Shown here: piece by piece, positions 44,195 through 56,792 of the stretch
Layout: each line of letters starts with the position of its first letter
Numbering within the stretch: position 1 is the stretch's first letter
Source: Misgurnus anguillicaudatus
Lineage: Eukaryota; Chordata; Actinopteri; Cypriniformes; Cobitidae
NCBI RefSeq assembly: GCF_027580225.2
Contig: NC_073361.2
Span: 25,776,501 to 25,840,500 of the forward strand
Reading direction: 5' to 3'
Length of the DNA stretch: 64,000 nucleotides
Notes under the pieces: model-generated
Databases searched by the model: none
Told to the model about the DNA's origin: nothing
What the model saw: only the letters and a program-made list of their open reading frames with translations
Program-made: the position numbers and the translations under genes

Positions 44195-44603
44195 AGGGAC
44201 AGTAAGTAGGTTTTAAGTGTTTTATTAATCAAAAGCAATGTCTTTATTCATAAATATGTCCTCGTTGGTGTCAAATGACCTCTGCCAGTGATCTGACTTT
44301 TCTTTGTAAGCTTAGAATTTCTTTTCTTTACTTACATTGAATGGGTAAGTCCAAGGAGGCTTCCATATCATTTCGCAATAATTTATAATAGCAAAAAGCA
44401 CTAGCCTACCAACGCGTTTCCACAACGCGTTTTCATTCAGAACACGTGAACTAGCTTAAACGAACAAGGAGATCAGTGATTACATAACGGCTACCGTAGT
44501 TGCAACACGCATTTGGAAAAGCGAGGCGCTAGAGAGCACAGTTCGTTTGAATGCAAAATACAATTTCACCACTAGATGGGGGTAAATCCTACTTATTGTA
44601 CCT
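44195..44603. mobile_element. TTAA-flanked MITE, family F
   Basis: A 409-bp element with ends AGGGACAGTAAGTAGG and CCTACTTATTGTACCT lies between TTAA at 44191-44194 and 44604-44607. CACCACTAGATGG near its right end resembles the CTTCTAGTGGTGAGG block of family B. Confidence 0.78.
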
Positions 44604-44662
44604 TTAACACTTTTAATATAATTAACCGCAAAGTCCAAAACTCCTCCAATAATGCTGAGTTA

Positions 44663-44822
44663 TAAAACCAACATTGTGTCAAAAAGGGACAAACTTTTGG
44701 GTTAATTTAACCCAGAAAAAGTTTCTATTTGACCCAGCAATAGCTCAAAACAACCCATCATAGGTTAAATTGCTACCCGAGGGGCTGGGCTCGTCCCTTT
44801 TTTGACCCAATGCTGGTGCAAA
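44663..44822. mobile_element. AACCCAGCA-family MITE
   Basis: It contains TTTTGGGTTAATTTAACCC, TTTGACCCAGCAATAGC, AACAACCCATCATAGG and TTTTGACCCAATGCTGG, in the order found in the 46296-46500 copy. The ends are eroded. Confidence 0.65.
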
Positions 44823-44830
44823 AATAGGAT

Positions 44831-46295
44831 TTCACTAACACAGAACAAACACTAATGAGCCAAAATACCATAGGACCTGTTTGGACACAGTCTTTGATGT
44901 CAACAACAAAAGTCTGGAATATCTGATGACAAGCCTGTTTGTTTTTCTGTCCTAACCATGCATTTTATGGTTAGTTGTGCTTTAGTGTTTGCATTTAGCA
45001 TTGCTTTTTATAACCCTATCATAACAACCCATTGGTTTTACAGGTTAGTTGTGTGGGTAGGTAGAGAGCATGCGGTTCATGTGAGGATAAGATTTTCTAA
45101 AAAGGGTAAGGTGTAGTACTTGATATAAGGAAAGTATGTATACGTAACCTTGGTACCAGATAAAATACAATACCTGAAATTATGACCTTTATTGGGTTCT
45201 AAGTTATTTGTGTTATCTAGAAAATTGTTTAATGATTATTCATGTGTTAGAATAACAGTTGCTTAGAGCTAATATTTCAGTTAGCCGTTGACTCAAACCA
45301 ATTTTTTGGTTTACTTGTGAATGCAGTTTGGATGTAGAAAGTCTCTTAATTCTCAGCCGCAGGTAAGATTGTTGCAGTGCATTCATTAAAGTGTCTTATG
45401 CAAGCGTATGTTGTTTTGTCTTAATTAATTGAAGCAGTTTGTCATTAACATGCTTAAATGGTCACATTTGTTTGATGTATTTAATTTAATACCAGTAGAT
45501 CGGAATATATTACCGTGGTTAAGAATTAGATGTATCTAATTGAACCCTGCTATTAATAGCTGTGTAGATGGTAAGGAGCAAATTAAATCATAGCAGTGTC
45601 TCTGTCTCCTAGCCAGCCTCGATGAGTTTTCATCCACACAGGCATATCATTTTATCCAATACATCCCCTGGTATGCTAATGATGTTACTGTAAATATACC
45701 AAGAGAAATCATTTACAGCCTGCCACTTACAGTAACCAATATTTGTTGACATCTCCCGAGAAGACAAATTGCAGCCATATTATTGACTAATCTTAATTTG
45801 GAAGACCAGATCCTATAAGGCACCAGGCGGATCTCCATGGCCAAGTGACGATTTGTCTTTATCATCATTACCAGGCCAGTTTGCTTTTATAACCGTTGTA
45901 AAATCAGCCACAGCCTTGTCACGCAGGCAGGTTATGAAATCTTAAAGGCAGCTGATTTTAATGAACAGCAGCTCAAAATCAGAAGCCCAAAATGATTTTA
46001 ATTTTGAGGGGTTATTATAATGTTTACTGTGGGTTTGGAGGTTATGTGTGCTTTGATCAGATCGAAGTTTAAAAATTATTATCTGCTGCTGGGAATATTA
46101 CATTTTCATGCCAGTCAGCTTGGGAAAGGCCAAAGCTTAAATAAAAAAAAGACTTTTTCACATATTTGTGACTTAAGGAAACTTTTCAGGCATTTTTACA
46201 AAGATATTAATGGTTAAATGTCACATTTAGCACTAAAGTTCAAGATCAAAGAGGTGTAGTCGAATTGTATGAATAATAAATAACTACAAAACTAT
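44831..46295. other. Low-repeat intergenic DNA, candidate conserved non-coding region
   Basis: No transposon structure is visible. From about 45400 to 45960 the sequence is balanced in composition and rich in TAAT-type homeodomain-like words, which would suit a regulatory element near a developmental or neuronal gene such as ntng1. This is inference only. Confidence 0.35.
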
Positions 46296-46503
46296 ACTCT
46301 AAAAAAATGCTGGGTAATTTTCAACCCAGTGTTGGGTCAAAAGGGGACAAACCCAGCTGTTAGGTTAAATTAACACAGAAAATGTTTACATTTGACCCAA
46401 CAATTGGATAAAACAACCCAGCATTACAATGGGTTGGATTCGTCCTTTTTTGACTCAACACTGGGTTGTAAAATCCCAGCATTTTTGTAATATGCTGGGT
46501 TGT
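46296..46503. mobile_element. AACCCAGCA-family MITE, best copy
   Basis: It begins ACTCTAAAAAAATGCTGGG and has mirrored TGGGTTGTAAAATCCCAGC at the right, with CAACCCAGTGTTGGGTC and GACTCAACACTGGGTTG as inner inverted blocks. Confidence 0.75.
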
Positions 46504-46509
46504 AACGGG

Positions 46510-46795
46510 AGTGTTGTAACCATTGACTTCCATAGTAGAAAAAAAAACAAATTATGGAAGTATTGTGATAAATGATGAAGAAGATATTTTGATAAATGGT
46601 TTGGTGGTACCCATTGAATTCCATCGTATTTGTTTTTCTTATATGGAAGTCAATGAATACAATCAGCTGTGTGCTTACCATCATTTATCAAAATATCTAT
46701 TTTTTTTTGTTCATCAGAAAAAAATCTCAGGTTTAGAGCAAGATGAAAATTAGAAAATGACAGAATTTTCATTTTAGGGTGAACTATCCTTTTTA
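46510..46795 (-). mobile_element. Right part of the GGGATAGTTCACCC repeat
   Basis: TTTTCATTTTAGGGTGAAC and TATCC at about 46765-46790 are the minus-strand version of the left end at 2349. CATTGACTTCCATA and TATGGAAGTCAATG inside are mirrored, giving a palindromic appearance. The outer border is eroded. Confidence 0.6.
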
Positions 46796-48299
46796 TATGA
46801 TTTTTCAGAGGTCGGCTTTATTGTAAACATCATACAGAATCGAAAACTGTTTACATTAAAAAGAAATGGCTTCTTTTATTTTTAAAACAATCTGACTTTT
46901 TTACCATCTAGAGATTTATCTTTAGTTTTTTATAGTTCATGATAAATCATATGCTGCATGTCAATGGAAATTCCATATTAGGGTTAAACAAACTGTACCA
47001 TTGCCTCACTTAACAGTGTATTCTCTTTAAATTTCTTGCTGTGACTGATATGCGCTGAACAAAACGGAAGAAACTCAATATTGTCCTCAGATCTGAGAGA
47101 CAATAATAAGACACAAAGAGAGGCAGTCATCAATTCTCAGATAACTGATGGGTATGACAGTACTGAAGGAAATAAGGCTGCTGCTCCTACTGGCCGGTGG
47201 AGTCACGTGAGTCGCCCGTCTATGTCAATTGCACCGGCAGCAAGCTATTGAACTTTCTGATAGATTTTAGATGCATAGCTGTGCAGAATATGAAATAGTA
47301 AGCACAGATACAGCGGATATCATTTCTCTCTTAAGCAAGGAAATCAATTGATTTTTTATGTACTGTATGTTCTGGAGACACATAACAGCTGGTGATATGC
47401 AATATCAATTTACTGCGTTATTCAGAACATTGTTTTGTAGAATATGTTTTCTATTGTGCAGATAAGGGGTAAAACACGTTAGTTGTTGACTGACAGAATG
47501 ACAGTGCATTGAATTCCTTTTTTTGCACCCTGGAGGCTGTTTATTGGAAATCTTACATGAATGACTACAGTCAATAGGCCAAGCCGTTTGCTTTAATGTC
47601 TTCAGATGTTTCTATGAATGCACATAAAAACAGCATTTAGATTTTCAGATCAACCATAAACCTTCCTGTCTGAACCGATGACCGGTCACTTTTAGGTTAA
47701 ATGGACCATGACAGAAATGCTTGCTTTATTCTCCCTCACTAATTTAGATGGTGGCAGGTGTGGATCAAAGCCAAACCTTAAAACTGAAATAATGCCCATT
47801 CCCAGCCAATGAGTCATTTTAGTATTTTGTAGTGTTCTTTCTATCACTTGGTTTATTTTTGCATTGAAAAGTCAAATAACAATCATGAAAATGCCTCAGA
47901 TTGTTGTACACAATTTTATTGACATTAAAATGGTTTCAAATCCCCAAAGATTTGTATTCAGGCAGTGCTTTTTTGATGTATCTTGATCTCAATTTTATTA
48001 ATGTCTCCACAATATCTCTCTTTTGTAGTTTCTTTTGTGATCTACCATTTTGTGTTCAAATTGACACAATCTGATAAAAAATCTGATTAATTTGTCTTAT
48101 AAGAGGACAAATTATGTTTTAGTTTCCCATGTAACAATTACATATTTAAGTATTGAGTAATTAGCAATATCTTATTAGTGTATTTTTTTTAAAGCAACAA
48201 CTTTTACGCAGTGGAAACTATTGTAATAAATTACACTGACATGTAATACATTACCCATACTTTCTAATTAAGTCGCGCACGAGTCCCCGCCACATGTTG
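46796..48299. other. Low-repeat intergenic DNA
   Basis: Nothing recognisable. It lies just upstream of the putative ntng1 promoter region. Confidence 0.35.
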
Positions 48300-48631
48300 A
48301 TTATAATCCCACCTTTCAAAACCATCTCACCACATCCACCCAAAAGAAACGGACTAAGGATTCAGCAAAACGTAACACTAAAGCCGGGAAAGTGTTTGCC
48401 AGTCGTCGCATTTGTTTGCTGAGTTGTTTGACTGGCTGAAGTGCCATTTGTGTCTTCGATTAGAGCACCATTCCCTCGGAGCGGAGGACAGGAGCGGTCG
48501 CCTCTGAGTTCAGCTCCGCACCTGCGCGTCTCCAACATGTCCCGATTCAAACCCGTCAAATATCGCCGTGCGACGTGAGATCTCGTCGCGCTGCTCGGAT
48601 TGACGCTGTGGAGTGAAGCTTTTGTATGAAG
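48300..48631 (+). other. ntng1: Candidate upstream non-coding exon of ntng1
   Basis: A GC- and CpG-richer island within AT-rich DNA ends in a good splice donor, GAAG|GTGAGA (GT at 48632-48633). No coding frame is convincing. It may be an alternative first exon of ntng1, but I cannot prove linkage from sequence alone. The start is a guess. Confidence 0.35.
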
Positions 48632-48633
48632 GT

Positions 48634-50200
48634 GAGATCAATAGGGACTTTTTATTCTCAGTGCATGTGTGGGTAATGGGTGCGTCTCCCCAAACTTTTG
48701 ATGTGTGTTGGGTATTTGGTGGGGACGCGGGCGCAATGTGAATTAATTATGACTTATTGAGGCATTATTTGAAGTAATTTACGCTAATATAATACGAGTC
48801 ATGTGGTCTACGGACTTGCTGGTTTTCTGAATGGATGGTTATATTGTCGTTTGCCTGCAGTGCGTAAAATCTACAATGCCCCTTTGCGCGCTTCTAACTC
48901 TTAATGGGCATTTACGAAAACCTAGCTATTTTATTGGAGCTGACCGGTGCGAAACTCTTTTTGGCATTTTTTTTAGATTTTACCCATAAGCTTAAAGGAG
49001 GACCCCAACTAAGATGGCACTGTCAATGTATTTTACTGGTTAGTTCATAAATGTTTTCAGACAGCAGTGATAAGGCGTAATTTATTTCAGCACCTGTTTT
49101 TTATATAATGTAGCCTCCAGTGCTCAGTATATTGTGTTGCAGCATCAGCTTTTAGATTTTAACCACAATAAATTATTTAATTTTAAGAAAAATAATGTTG
49201 AAGTTTTGATTACTTATAGCTTATTGTGCATACTATTAACACATATAAGCACAATTGCAAAAAGAAAACTGATTTTGACTTTTTACACCAGTTCTTAAAA
49301 TGAAACAGAGTCACAGACTGGTCTCAGTGCATGCAACTTCACCCCCTTCATTCAGTACAGTCATAGCCCCAATACATCAAATATGTTTTACTTATATTAA
49401 CACTTTTGAACTTACCCTGCTGTGTTGTTTTCTTTAAACTACCCCAGTTTCATGGACAAAATCCACCTCATTTTCTTTCTCTGCATGCGTTCAGCAAATT
49501 AATCAGTCAGTCATTTATGCCATTTATTTTCAAATGTGATAATTTTTAAAGGATTTTTATCTATATTTTAATTTCTTTGCAAGGATTAAAATGTGTTCCC
49601 TGCAATTTGATCTTTACACATGTTCACACTTCTGCATTAGTGTGTGCGCAGACTTTTATGGCATTGTTTTGAAAAGTAGTAGCCCACACTTTATATGTGA
49701 ACTAATTTAATTGTATTAATAATACATTTAACCACCTATGTGAAATTACAGCTTTTAATTTTTTTAGCAGGAAATAGCAGCTGAAATTTCGAGCAGTGCA
49801 CTTTTAGGGGCATAATAATCTTTGAATGTAAATTTCAGTAAAGTTGTTTATGCCTTAATGTTTACATTTGTACTTTTGTGCCCATACTCCATAAATTAAT
49901 TTTCTTTAAGTTTTTCTTTCACATTATCTGTGTATTAAATAAAAATAAATGCTACCTTTAGGACCCTGCGGATGGCATACCTTCGTATTTTATCGAGAAG
50001 AGATTCCTTTATCTGGCCGTAAAAATCTTTCTCGCACCATTGTAAAACTATAACAACAGGGGCTGTATTTTCTGTCCCGTTTGTTACTCTGTCCCGTCTG
50101 AGTTTGCACTACTAAAGACACGGAGAGAGAGGGGATGAGCAGAAAACAGTGAGGGTTGTGTGGATGTGTAAAAGCAGTGTGCGTGGAGTGTCCAAGTGCG
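48634..50200. other. AT-rich DNA between candidate 5' exons
   Basis: No repeats with clear borders and no coding frame. It would be intron or promoter DNA if both upstream exons belong to ntng1. Confidence 0.35.
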
Positions 50201-50219
50201 TAATCTTCCCCAGCCATCA

Positions 50220-50924
50220 TTTCCCGCCTGACGCTCGCAACATAAGCGCGTGAGGGAATGCGCGTGAGTAATAATCGTGGACGTTTCGCTGCTCTCGCGG
50301 AATAATATTGGTGTCGTTCGACTGACTGAAACGTCGAGGAAACAGTGAAATATTACTCAAAAACTGTTTGCTTTCCTTATCTCCGCCATCAAGCGGAGAG
50401 TCTCGTGGTTATTTTGGATATAGGGCGGTTGAAAATAAAATATTAGGAGCAACGGACACTTGGCTATTCAAAGTTTATTGAGGACGCTTTTTTTGGTGCT
50501 GAGGCGATTGTCATGTCACTCGCAAAAGAAAAGACGACGGAGGAGAAATTTTGGGATTTGTGAGTTTGGGACACACAAAGAGATTGAATTCGTGCACCTT
50601 TGTGCTCCCTGAAAACGCTCTTTGGATAATAATCTGTGGTTTTTGCCCTTCAAAGTTTTCCTCAGAAAATACCGCTTCGGTGACGTCTCGCGCTTAAGGG
50701 ATGTGGCACGCGACTTGAGTAAAGATTGATAGACGGGCTTCCAGTCGCTGTGTTTAGTCAGCCCGTTTAGTTCGGGTGGAGGTGGGGGGATTTCGTTTTT
50801 TCCCAACTCATCACATTAAGATTAACACGGGCGTCTTTAAGAGGACGCTGTATGGTCATTCATGAACTTGTTGAACACCCAGCCCTCTGCGGGACCCTTC
50901 ACATCGCGAGTAAATCTCAATAAC
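50220..50924 (+). other. ntng1: Candidate ntng1 promoter and first (5' UTR) exon
   Basis: This 700-bp segment is clearly more CpG-rich than its surroundings (CGCG, CGTCGAGG, GTCTCGCGC words) and ends with a consensus donor AATAAC|GTGAGT (GT at 50925-50926). Two short upstream open frames begin at 50852 (closing at 50923) and 50862 (open to the donor). On the + strand it lies 8 kb upstream of the ntng1 coding exon, as expected for a leader exon separated by a long first intron. The transcription start is not determinable. Confidence 0.5.
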
Positions 50925-50930
50925 GTGAGT

Positions 50931-51440
50931 ATTCCGCTTCCTTTCAACGTTTCAGTGCGTTTGTGTGAATATTTAAACTGTTGCGACCACAAGTTACTCA
51001 ATAATTTACTCATGGGAGCTGGCAATGTGGTTTCGGAGCATTTAACTTTCCTGAAGCCTGATTCAGATTTGTTCACAAAAATGTCTAGTTTGTTGTCTAC
51101 TGCTAAAACCCTTCTGCATAAATTTGATGGCTCCCTATATTAACTAAATACAAGATGTATGTTCACCTCATGTATGTGAAGCGGGAAAGACTTCAGCACC
51201 TTGGACAGTGAAAGGCGGTCAGGCGGTGTAGCGCTATTTCTATGAAAGAATGTGAATGCGCCCCCTTGTGGCATCATTACGTTTTATTGTTGTGTGTGCG
51301 AGTTGCCTTCACGCACTGTTAACTCTTACCTGACATGTCCTAATTTGTTTTAATCCGTCAAAGTAGGCCACTTTGCGGAATGCGATTGAATCAACCATTG
51401 CGATTATTAAATTACTAACGTTTTCCTTATTCCATTATTT

Positions 51441-51519
<79 letters not shown>

Positions 51520-53905
51520 TTTAAATTTGTCTTGTGCATTGTACAAATTTAAAGACACTTACAGGCAAAGGGTTTGTGGCAGATGTTGCAGATGTGGGCT
51601 GTAGTTCAGTGCAATATGATCTCAAGATTTCACGATTATGATTTTAAACTTTGTTCTTCAATGGGATATTTTAAGCAGTCTGACACATTGGCACAAAAAC
51701 TGTGTGCCAGAGCAGCCTTTTAGGAAAAGTACATTTAATAATGCATAACAAGTTCAGATGTCACTGCAAAGTTGTGCTTGGCAGTGGAGGGTGATGTCTT
51801 GAGTGTTGGAGAATTGTTGGGAGAAGGTCTGTGACAGTTTTTTTAGGGGTTTGGATGTGTGGAGATTGTGAAACGAACCCCTGAAGCTAAGCTGCATAAA
51901 TGGCACAAATGGCATTTCTAGAGTTAAGAGTCGTCCTGTCAGGAAGCCTGTACCTTTGCACATGAACAGAAAGTGACAGAACATTCTGGCAAGACAGGAA
52001 GGAAAGAGGAAGAGAGAGAATAAAGAGTAAGGGAGGCAGAAGTCATGCTTCTCTTAGCAGCTGCGCTCAGGGAGGTTCTTTACTTCTGAGGCCAGGGACC
52101 TGTCTGCTGACAACAATCAGATTGCATTATGGGATAGAAGGTCTGGCGGGTTCAGTGGCACTCACGGAGTGTAGACAAACCTGCGCTTTGATTTTGCAAT
52201 TTACTGACAGGCCAAAACGCGGCCGTGATCATGCTTTCTACTTGCAATTGCCACATACATAAAGATAAAGGAAAGATCTCACACACCTGAATATTAGGAG
52301 AGTTGACACACCAGAGTGGATAAGCCTGGATTAGAGCAGAGATCATCAGACTCGGTGGGTGTATGTGTTGGGCTGTCATGTTTAGGGAAAACGTGTTCAC
52401 TCCCTGCTGCACTGAATGTTTATTTATGAGACCTGTCATATTGGCAGACTGTTTATGTTAGAATCACTGATCCTGTGCGGGCGGGTGCAGAAATCCCAAG
52501 ATGCTGCAAGAGCACAGATCTCATCGAGTACCACACCTCCCTCTATATCACAGGCTGAGACACAAATGACAATGACAGACAGAGAAATGTGGCAGTGGAA
52601 TGGAGAGTTTGGGATAGAGAGAGATTCACATTATGCAGTGTGGTATAAATAAAAAAATAATGTAGACATGTATCTGCTCTGGCAAGTCTAGTGTCTTAAG
52701 TGAACAGTCCAGTACAGTATGTGTTTTAGATATGCAGGCATGCTTCAATGGCCCAGCGATGAGATCTAAGTAGACACCACTATGAGGAAATCTGAGCACA
52801 TGCTTGTTTCGTCAAGGTTATATGATACCTGTTATTTATTGAAATAATAAAATAATTGATTGGTTAAACCGTTTTACCTTAACATTAAATTATATTTTAT
52901 TGATAGATACAGTCAAGCCCACATGCTTAAACATATTCTGGAAACTATAGTTAGTTTTTTATTTCTATAGGGAGAATAGGGATATTTCCAATTAAAGAGC
53001 AACTATCGTCCGATTCACCATTTTACATTTCCTTTGGTGTGTAAGTGTGTATTAACAATGACGCGAGTTATCATTTCCAACGTAAATCTCTTTTCTTGGA
53101 CTACAACAAATGCACGGATTGTTGGCAACAGTTTACGTCCTGGGCCTGTTGACGTGGACAAGACCGACATTATCATAATTCCTGCCACTTTAACTCAATC
53201 AGAGGTATTCAGGCCAATCACAATGTACAGCTGGCCAATCAGGTACAGCGCTTTTTAGATCGATGAGCTTTGTACAAAATCAGTGTGTTTAAGGAAGACA
53301 GGGATATCAGGAGCTACAAAAATGTACGGTATGTGGAAAATAATTAATAAACCATAAACCAGGTGAACACATTGTATTATACCAAATACACAAAATAACT
53401 ATGTTTTTTAGTAATTAAATAGATTTCACAAACTGTGAATTCTTTAAATTATTTTAAAAAGAAAACCAAAAGTTAAAGGGCCCATTTTAGTAACAACAAC
53501 AACAAAAAAATAATTACTTTGCATTTATTGAATAATAGTTAAAAAAGAAAAATATCAGAAATACCAGATTTTTTTAACAGAAATAAATAAAAAAAAATTT
53601 GTTATCTGTTACCGGTCTGGTGAAATACCAGTCTGTTATCCTCTGGAGTTATATATTTTTTTTAAAGATTATTCATTTTAGATGTTACATTTCTGAGTAT
53701 TACTGATTTTTTTCAGTTTAGTTTAAAATCACTTTCTAATTTGAAGCCTTGTGAAAAGCATTTGAGTGCACAGTGTACCCAGTATCTGTGCAAGTAACAA
53801 ATAAACGACACATGATTAGATTTCTGACTTAAAACTTGACAAACCTTCCGCATTCAACTTACTTACCATTTTTTTTAACTTTCAATTATCGTAAATAAAG
53901 TCTCA
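50931..53905. other. Presumed ntng1 first intron, proximal part
   Basis: Low-repeat sequence apart from a GATA array. None of the frames here resembles a known protein. From 52980 to 53270 and near 53470 there are short AAAGGGCC-type words suggestive of old MITE material. Confidence 0.4.
51444..51518. repeat. (GATA)n microsatellite
   Basis: About 19 uninterrupted ATAG units. Confidence 0.97.
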
Positions 53906-53908
53906 TTG

Positions 53909-54203
53909 CACTGTCGGTAAAAATGGTCAAAATATGTACCTCAGATGTCACTTGGGTGGTAGGTTACCGTTTCAAAATGTATAGCTTTGCACCTAAAGAG
54001 TTCATATTAGTACCTCAGAGGTACATATTAGTGTCTCACCAAAAGAGACCAAAGAGAGAGAGCTTATTAGTACCTCAAAGATACATATTAGTATCTCAAA
54101 GGTACATATTGGTACCAAATGTATCCATACCTGTACAAAATGGTACAAAGTAGGACATTTTTAAAGGATACCGCCCTGGTAGGTACACATATTTTCCATT
54201 TTT
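53909..54203. mobile_element. GTACC-type MITE, copy with extra internal units
   Basis: It begins CACTGTCGGTAAAAATGG and ends ATACCGCCCTGGTAGGTAC. The interior has at least five AGTACCTCAAAGATACATATT-type units, more than other copies, plus a GAGAGAGAG interruption. The short open frame is a product of the 20-22 bp units. Confidence 0.7.
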
Positions 54204-55399
54204 TATTATATTATTGCTGAATTGTATGCACTTAAAGCAGTGGGTTTCTTGTTCAATTAGCTTCTTTAACTATCTAATCCAAAGTGCAACAATAACGTTT
54301 CGGTTCATAAAACTAGTTAAAGAAATGTATGGGTAACTACAGTAACCAGAATTGGATGTCCCATTGTACTAAATTACACCCCTAGTACACAAGACATTAT
54401 AAATGTATTTATGGCATCTATTGACAACTGCCCTGTTGCAGTGGGATTGTTTGTGAATCTTCTCATCAGGGTCTCATGTTAAATATGATAGCTGATAGAA
54501 GGTGACCTCTCTCGAATCGTTTTTTTTATTATTATTATAATACTGTACATTCCACAATCTATTCCAGTCACTCCTGAATCAGAACAGAATGATTAGGTGG
54601 ACATGTATGTGGATCATGGAAAGTGATAACAAGCGAGCATGTGTGATTTTTAATGTGCCCTAGACACATATCCTCCCTGTATCTCTAATGGCGCATTAAA
54701 CCATCCTTTATATTTCCTCTTTCTCACTCCGTGTGTGTCCTTTATTCTTTGGTTGCTCTTTTACTGGACCTCCTGTTGAAGCCTTGTAGTTCAATATTGT
54801 GTGCTTTACTCCACAGATGTCAGAAGTTACCCAGTTGGTTTCATTTTATTGCCACTAGTTTTACTCGCCCTCCACATAACAACCATTAAGAGATTTGCCC
54901 GTCTTACTACCGATCACTCCTTGGTGCCTTAAATGCCCCGTCTTTCTATCTCCCATGTCTTTTCTCTGTCCTTATTAGATCTGGAAGATGTAATCAGGCT
55001 CACCATCCATAGCCCCAGATAATGGTCATTTTGATGGATGTGATGAGTTTTAATAGGATGTAGTCATACTTTAAGATTCATTAAAAACTGACCTTTTTCT
55101 ATACTTCTGCCAGTATTCATTTAGATGAATCCATAGGTTAAATGTTAAAAGCCAAATGGTGGAAAATTAAGATGAATGAAGAATTATGATTTGTTATTTC
55201 ATTAAACATTTCCCCCTTAATGCATATTTGAAGCCAGGGTTTACTGATCTGCATTGCATGCGTTATGATTGACAGTTTTTTGACTGAGTAAGGTTGTGTC
55301 AAAGATTGAAATTAAAATAAAATCTAACTCAAATCAAACATGCTTCTTATTTCATAGTTAGATTTTGAGACATTATCTTGGATATCACAGCTTTTATAA
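54204..55399. other. Presumed intronic DNA, low in repeats
   Basis: No repeat borders. Part of it (about 54560-55060) looks single-copy and could be conserved non-coding sequence. Confidence 0.35.
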
Positions 55400-55407
55400 G
55401 TTTAAAT

Positions 55408-55844
55408 TAGTGATGCACCGATGTATCGGACGCCTATATTTATCGGCCGTTTTTTGATGAATTTGAAACCATCGGCAGATCGTCAATAGCATGAGAAAGG
55501 CCAATACCGATTGTTTATTAATTAACTGCATAAAGAAATCCATTATATGTAAAAAATAAGTTAATGTTGTTAATATAATATATGCTGAATAGCAAAAAAC
55601 CACTTTTAATGTTTTCATTTTGTCTTAATTTTGTTTTATCTTAATTTTTGACTATCTTATTATGTTGGTCAGTTGAATGTTTATTAGATCCAATCCATGT
55701 TCAGTAAAATTTATTTGATGCAGAAATAAACTAGCTAATAGACCAACTGTATAGTATTGTATACAAGTGTTTAATATCGGTATCGGCCAGAAGTTGTCTG
55801 TTTAAATCGGTATCGGTCCAAAAAATCCTATCGGTGCATCCCTA
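55408..55844. mobile_element. hAT MITE with TSD GTTTAAAT
   Basis: The ends TAGTGATGCACCGAT and ATCGGTGCATCCCTA are near-perfect inverted repeats between perfect GTTTAAAT copies (55400-55407, 55845-55852). The interior has several ATCGGTATCGGCC-type words. The terminus TAGGGATGCACCGAT is a known hAT end in vertebrates. Confidence 0.92.
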
Positions 55845-55852
55845 GTTTAAAT

Positions 55853-56788
55853 ACAGCTTTGTTATCCCACAATATTTGGACAAGTTCAGCCTTCGAAATA
55901 TCTGTATTCGTTTGGAGCCAAACACCCTATTATTTAGTCTTTAAACAGGCAGTTTTGATAAACATATCACAATCAGACTGTGATTTCATGCTTTGCATTT
56001 TTTCTAATTGGGAATTATGCTCTATTACACGCGACCTCGCTTTACTCCCCGTTTGCTGATTTCACAATGACAGCAATTGTGCAAATTATCCTTAACCCAC
56101 TAGATTATTCTCAGCTCATGCACGGAGCTCTCATCTGAGGCTGGTCTGCTGTAAAGCTGTGCTGTGATCTCACTAGCCGCCCCGCCTCTGTTGGGCCACA
56201 CAAGGTTAATTGATCACTGTGGGGCTGGTGACGGAGCAAGTGTGGGGTCAGCAGCTGTATTGACTGGACAGACTGATTAACAAGCACTAAAATGCTCCTG
56301 GCCCCCGCTTTCAGAACGTTTGGTAAGGCGCCGTCAATTATCCCCCTGCTAGCCTCCATCAGGGGGAACTGGCAACCTTTGCTCTCTCTTCATTTTGTAG
56401 CTGTGCGTGCAGAAACCGTGATTTTGCCAAACGCGGATAGACGACTCTAACTGTTTTGTATTGATTGCTCTTAGGAGACAGCCAACGGATCACAAATTCA
56501 TTGAGTGTGACACACATGGTTTCAAATATGTGTCAGATAAGGGGTAAGAGCTAAATGAAAGAACATCCTAAAAGAAATTAAATCTTTAGATGTTGTGACA
56601 ATGAATGTATTAGATATACGACAAGAAATAAGAATATTATATGTAATGATGTCAAAACATAACATTGTGCATGTAAAAACATAAGTGTAATCTATTAGAA
56701 TCAGTTCAATAAACAAACAAAAAAGACTGAGCCAATAAGATTAATAATATGAGTAACACTTGTTTTTCTAATGTCTGACATACAGATC
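55853..56788. other. Presumed intronic DNA
   Basis: No repeat or gene recognised. The 82-codon minus-strand frame at 56111-56359 has no recognisable domain; its GC-rich stretch may be a conserved element. Confidence 0.35.
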
Positions 56789-56792
56789 TTAA

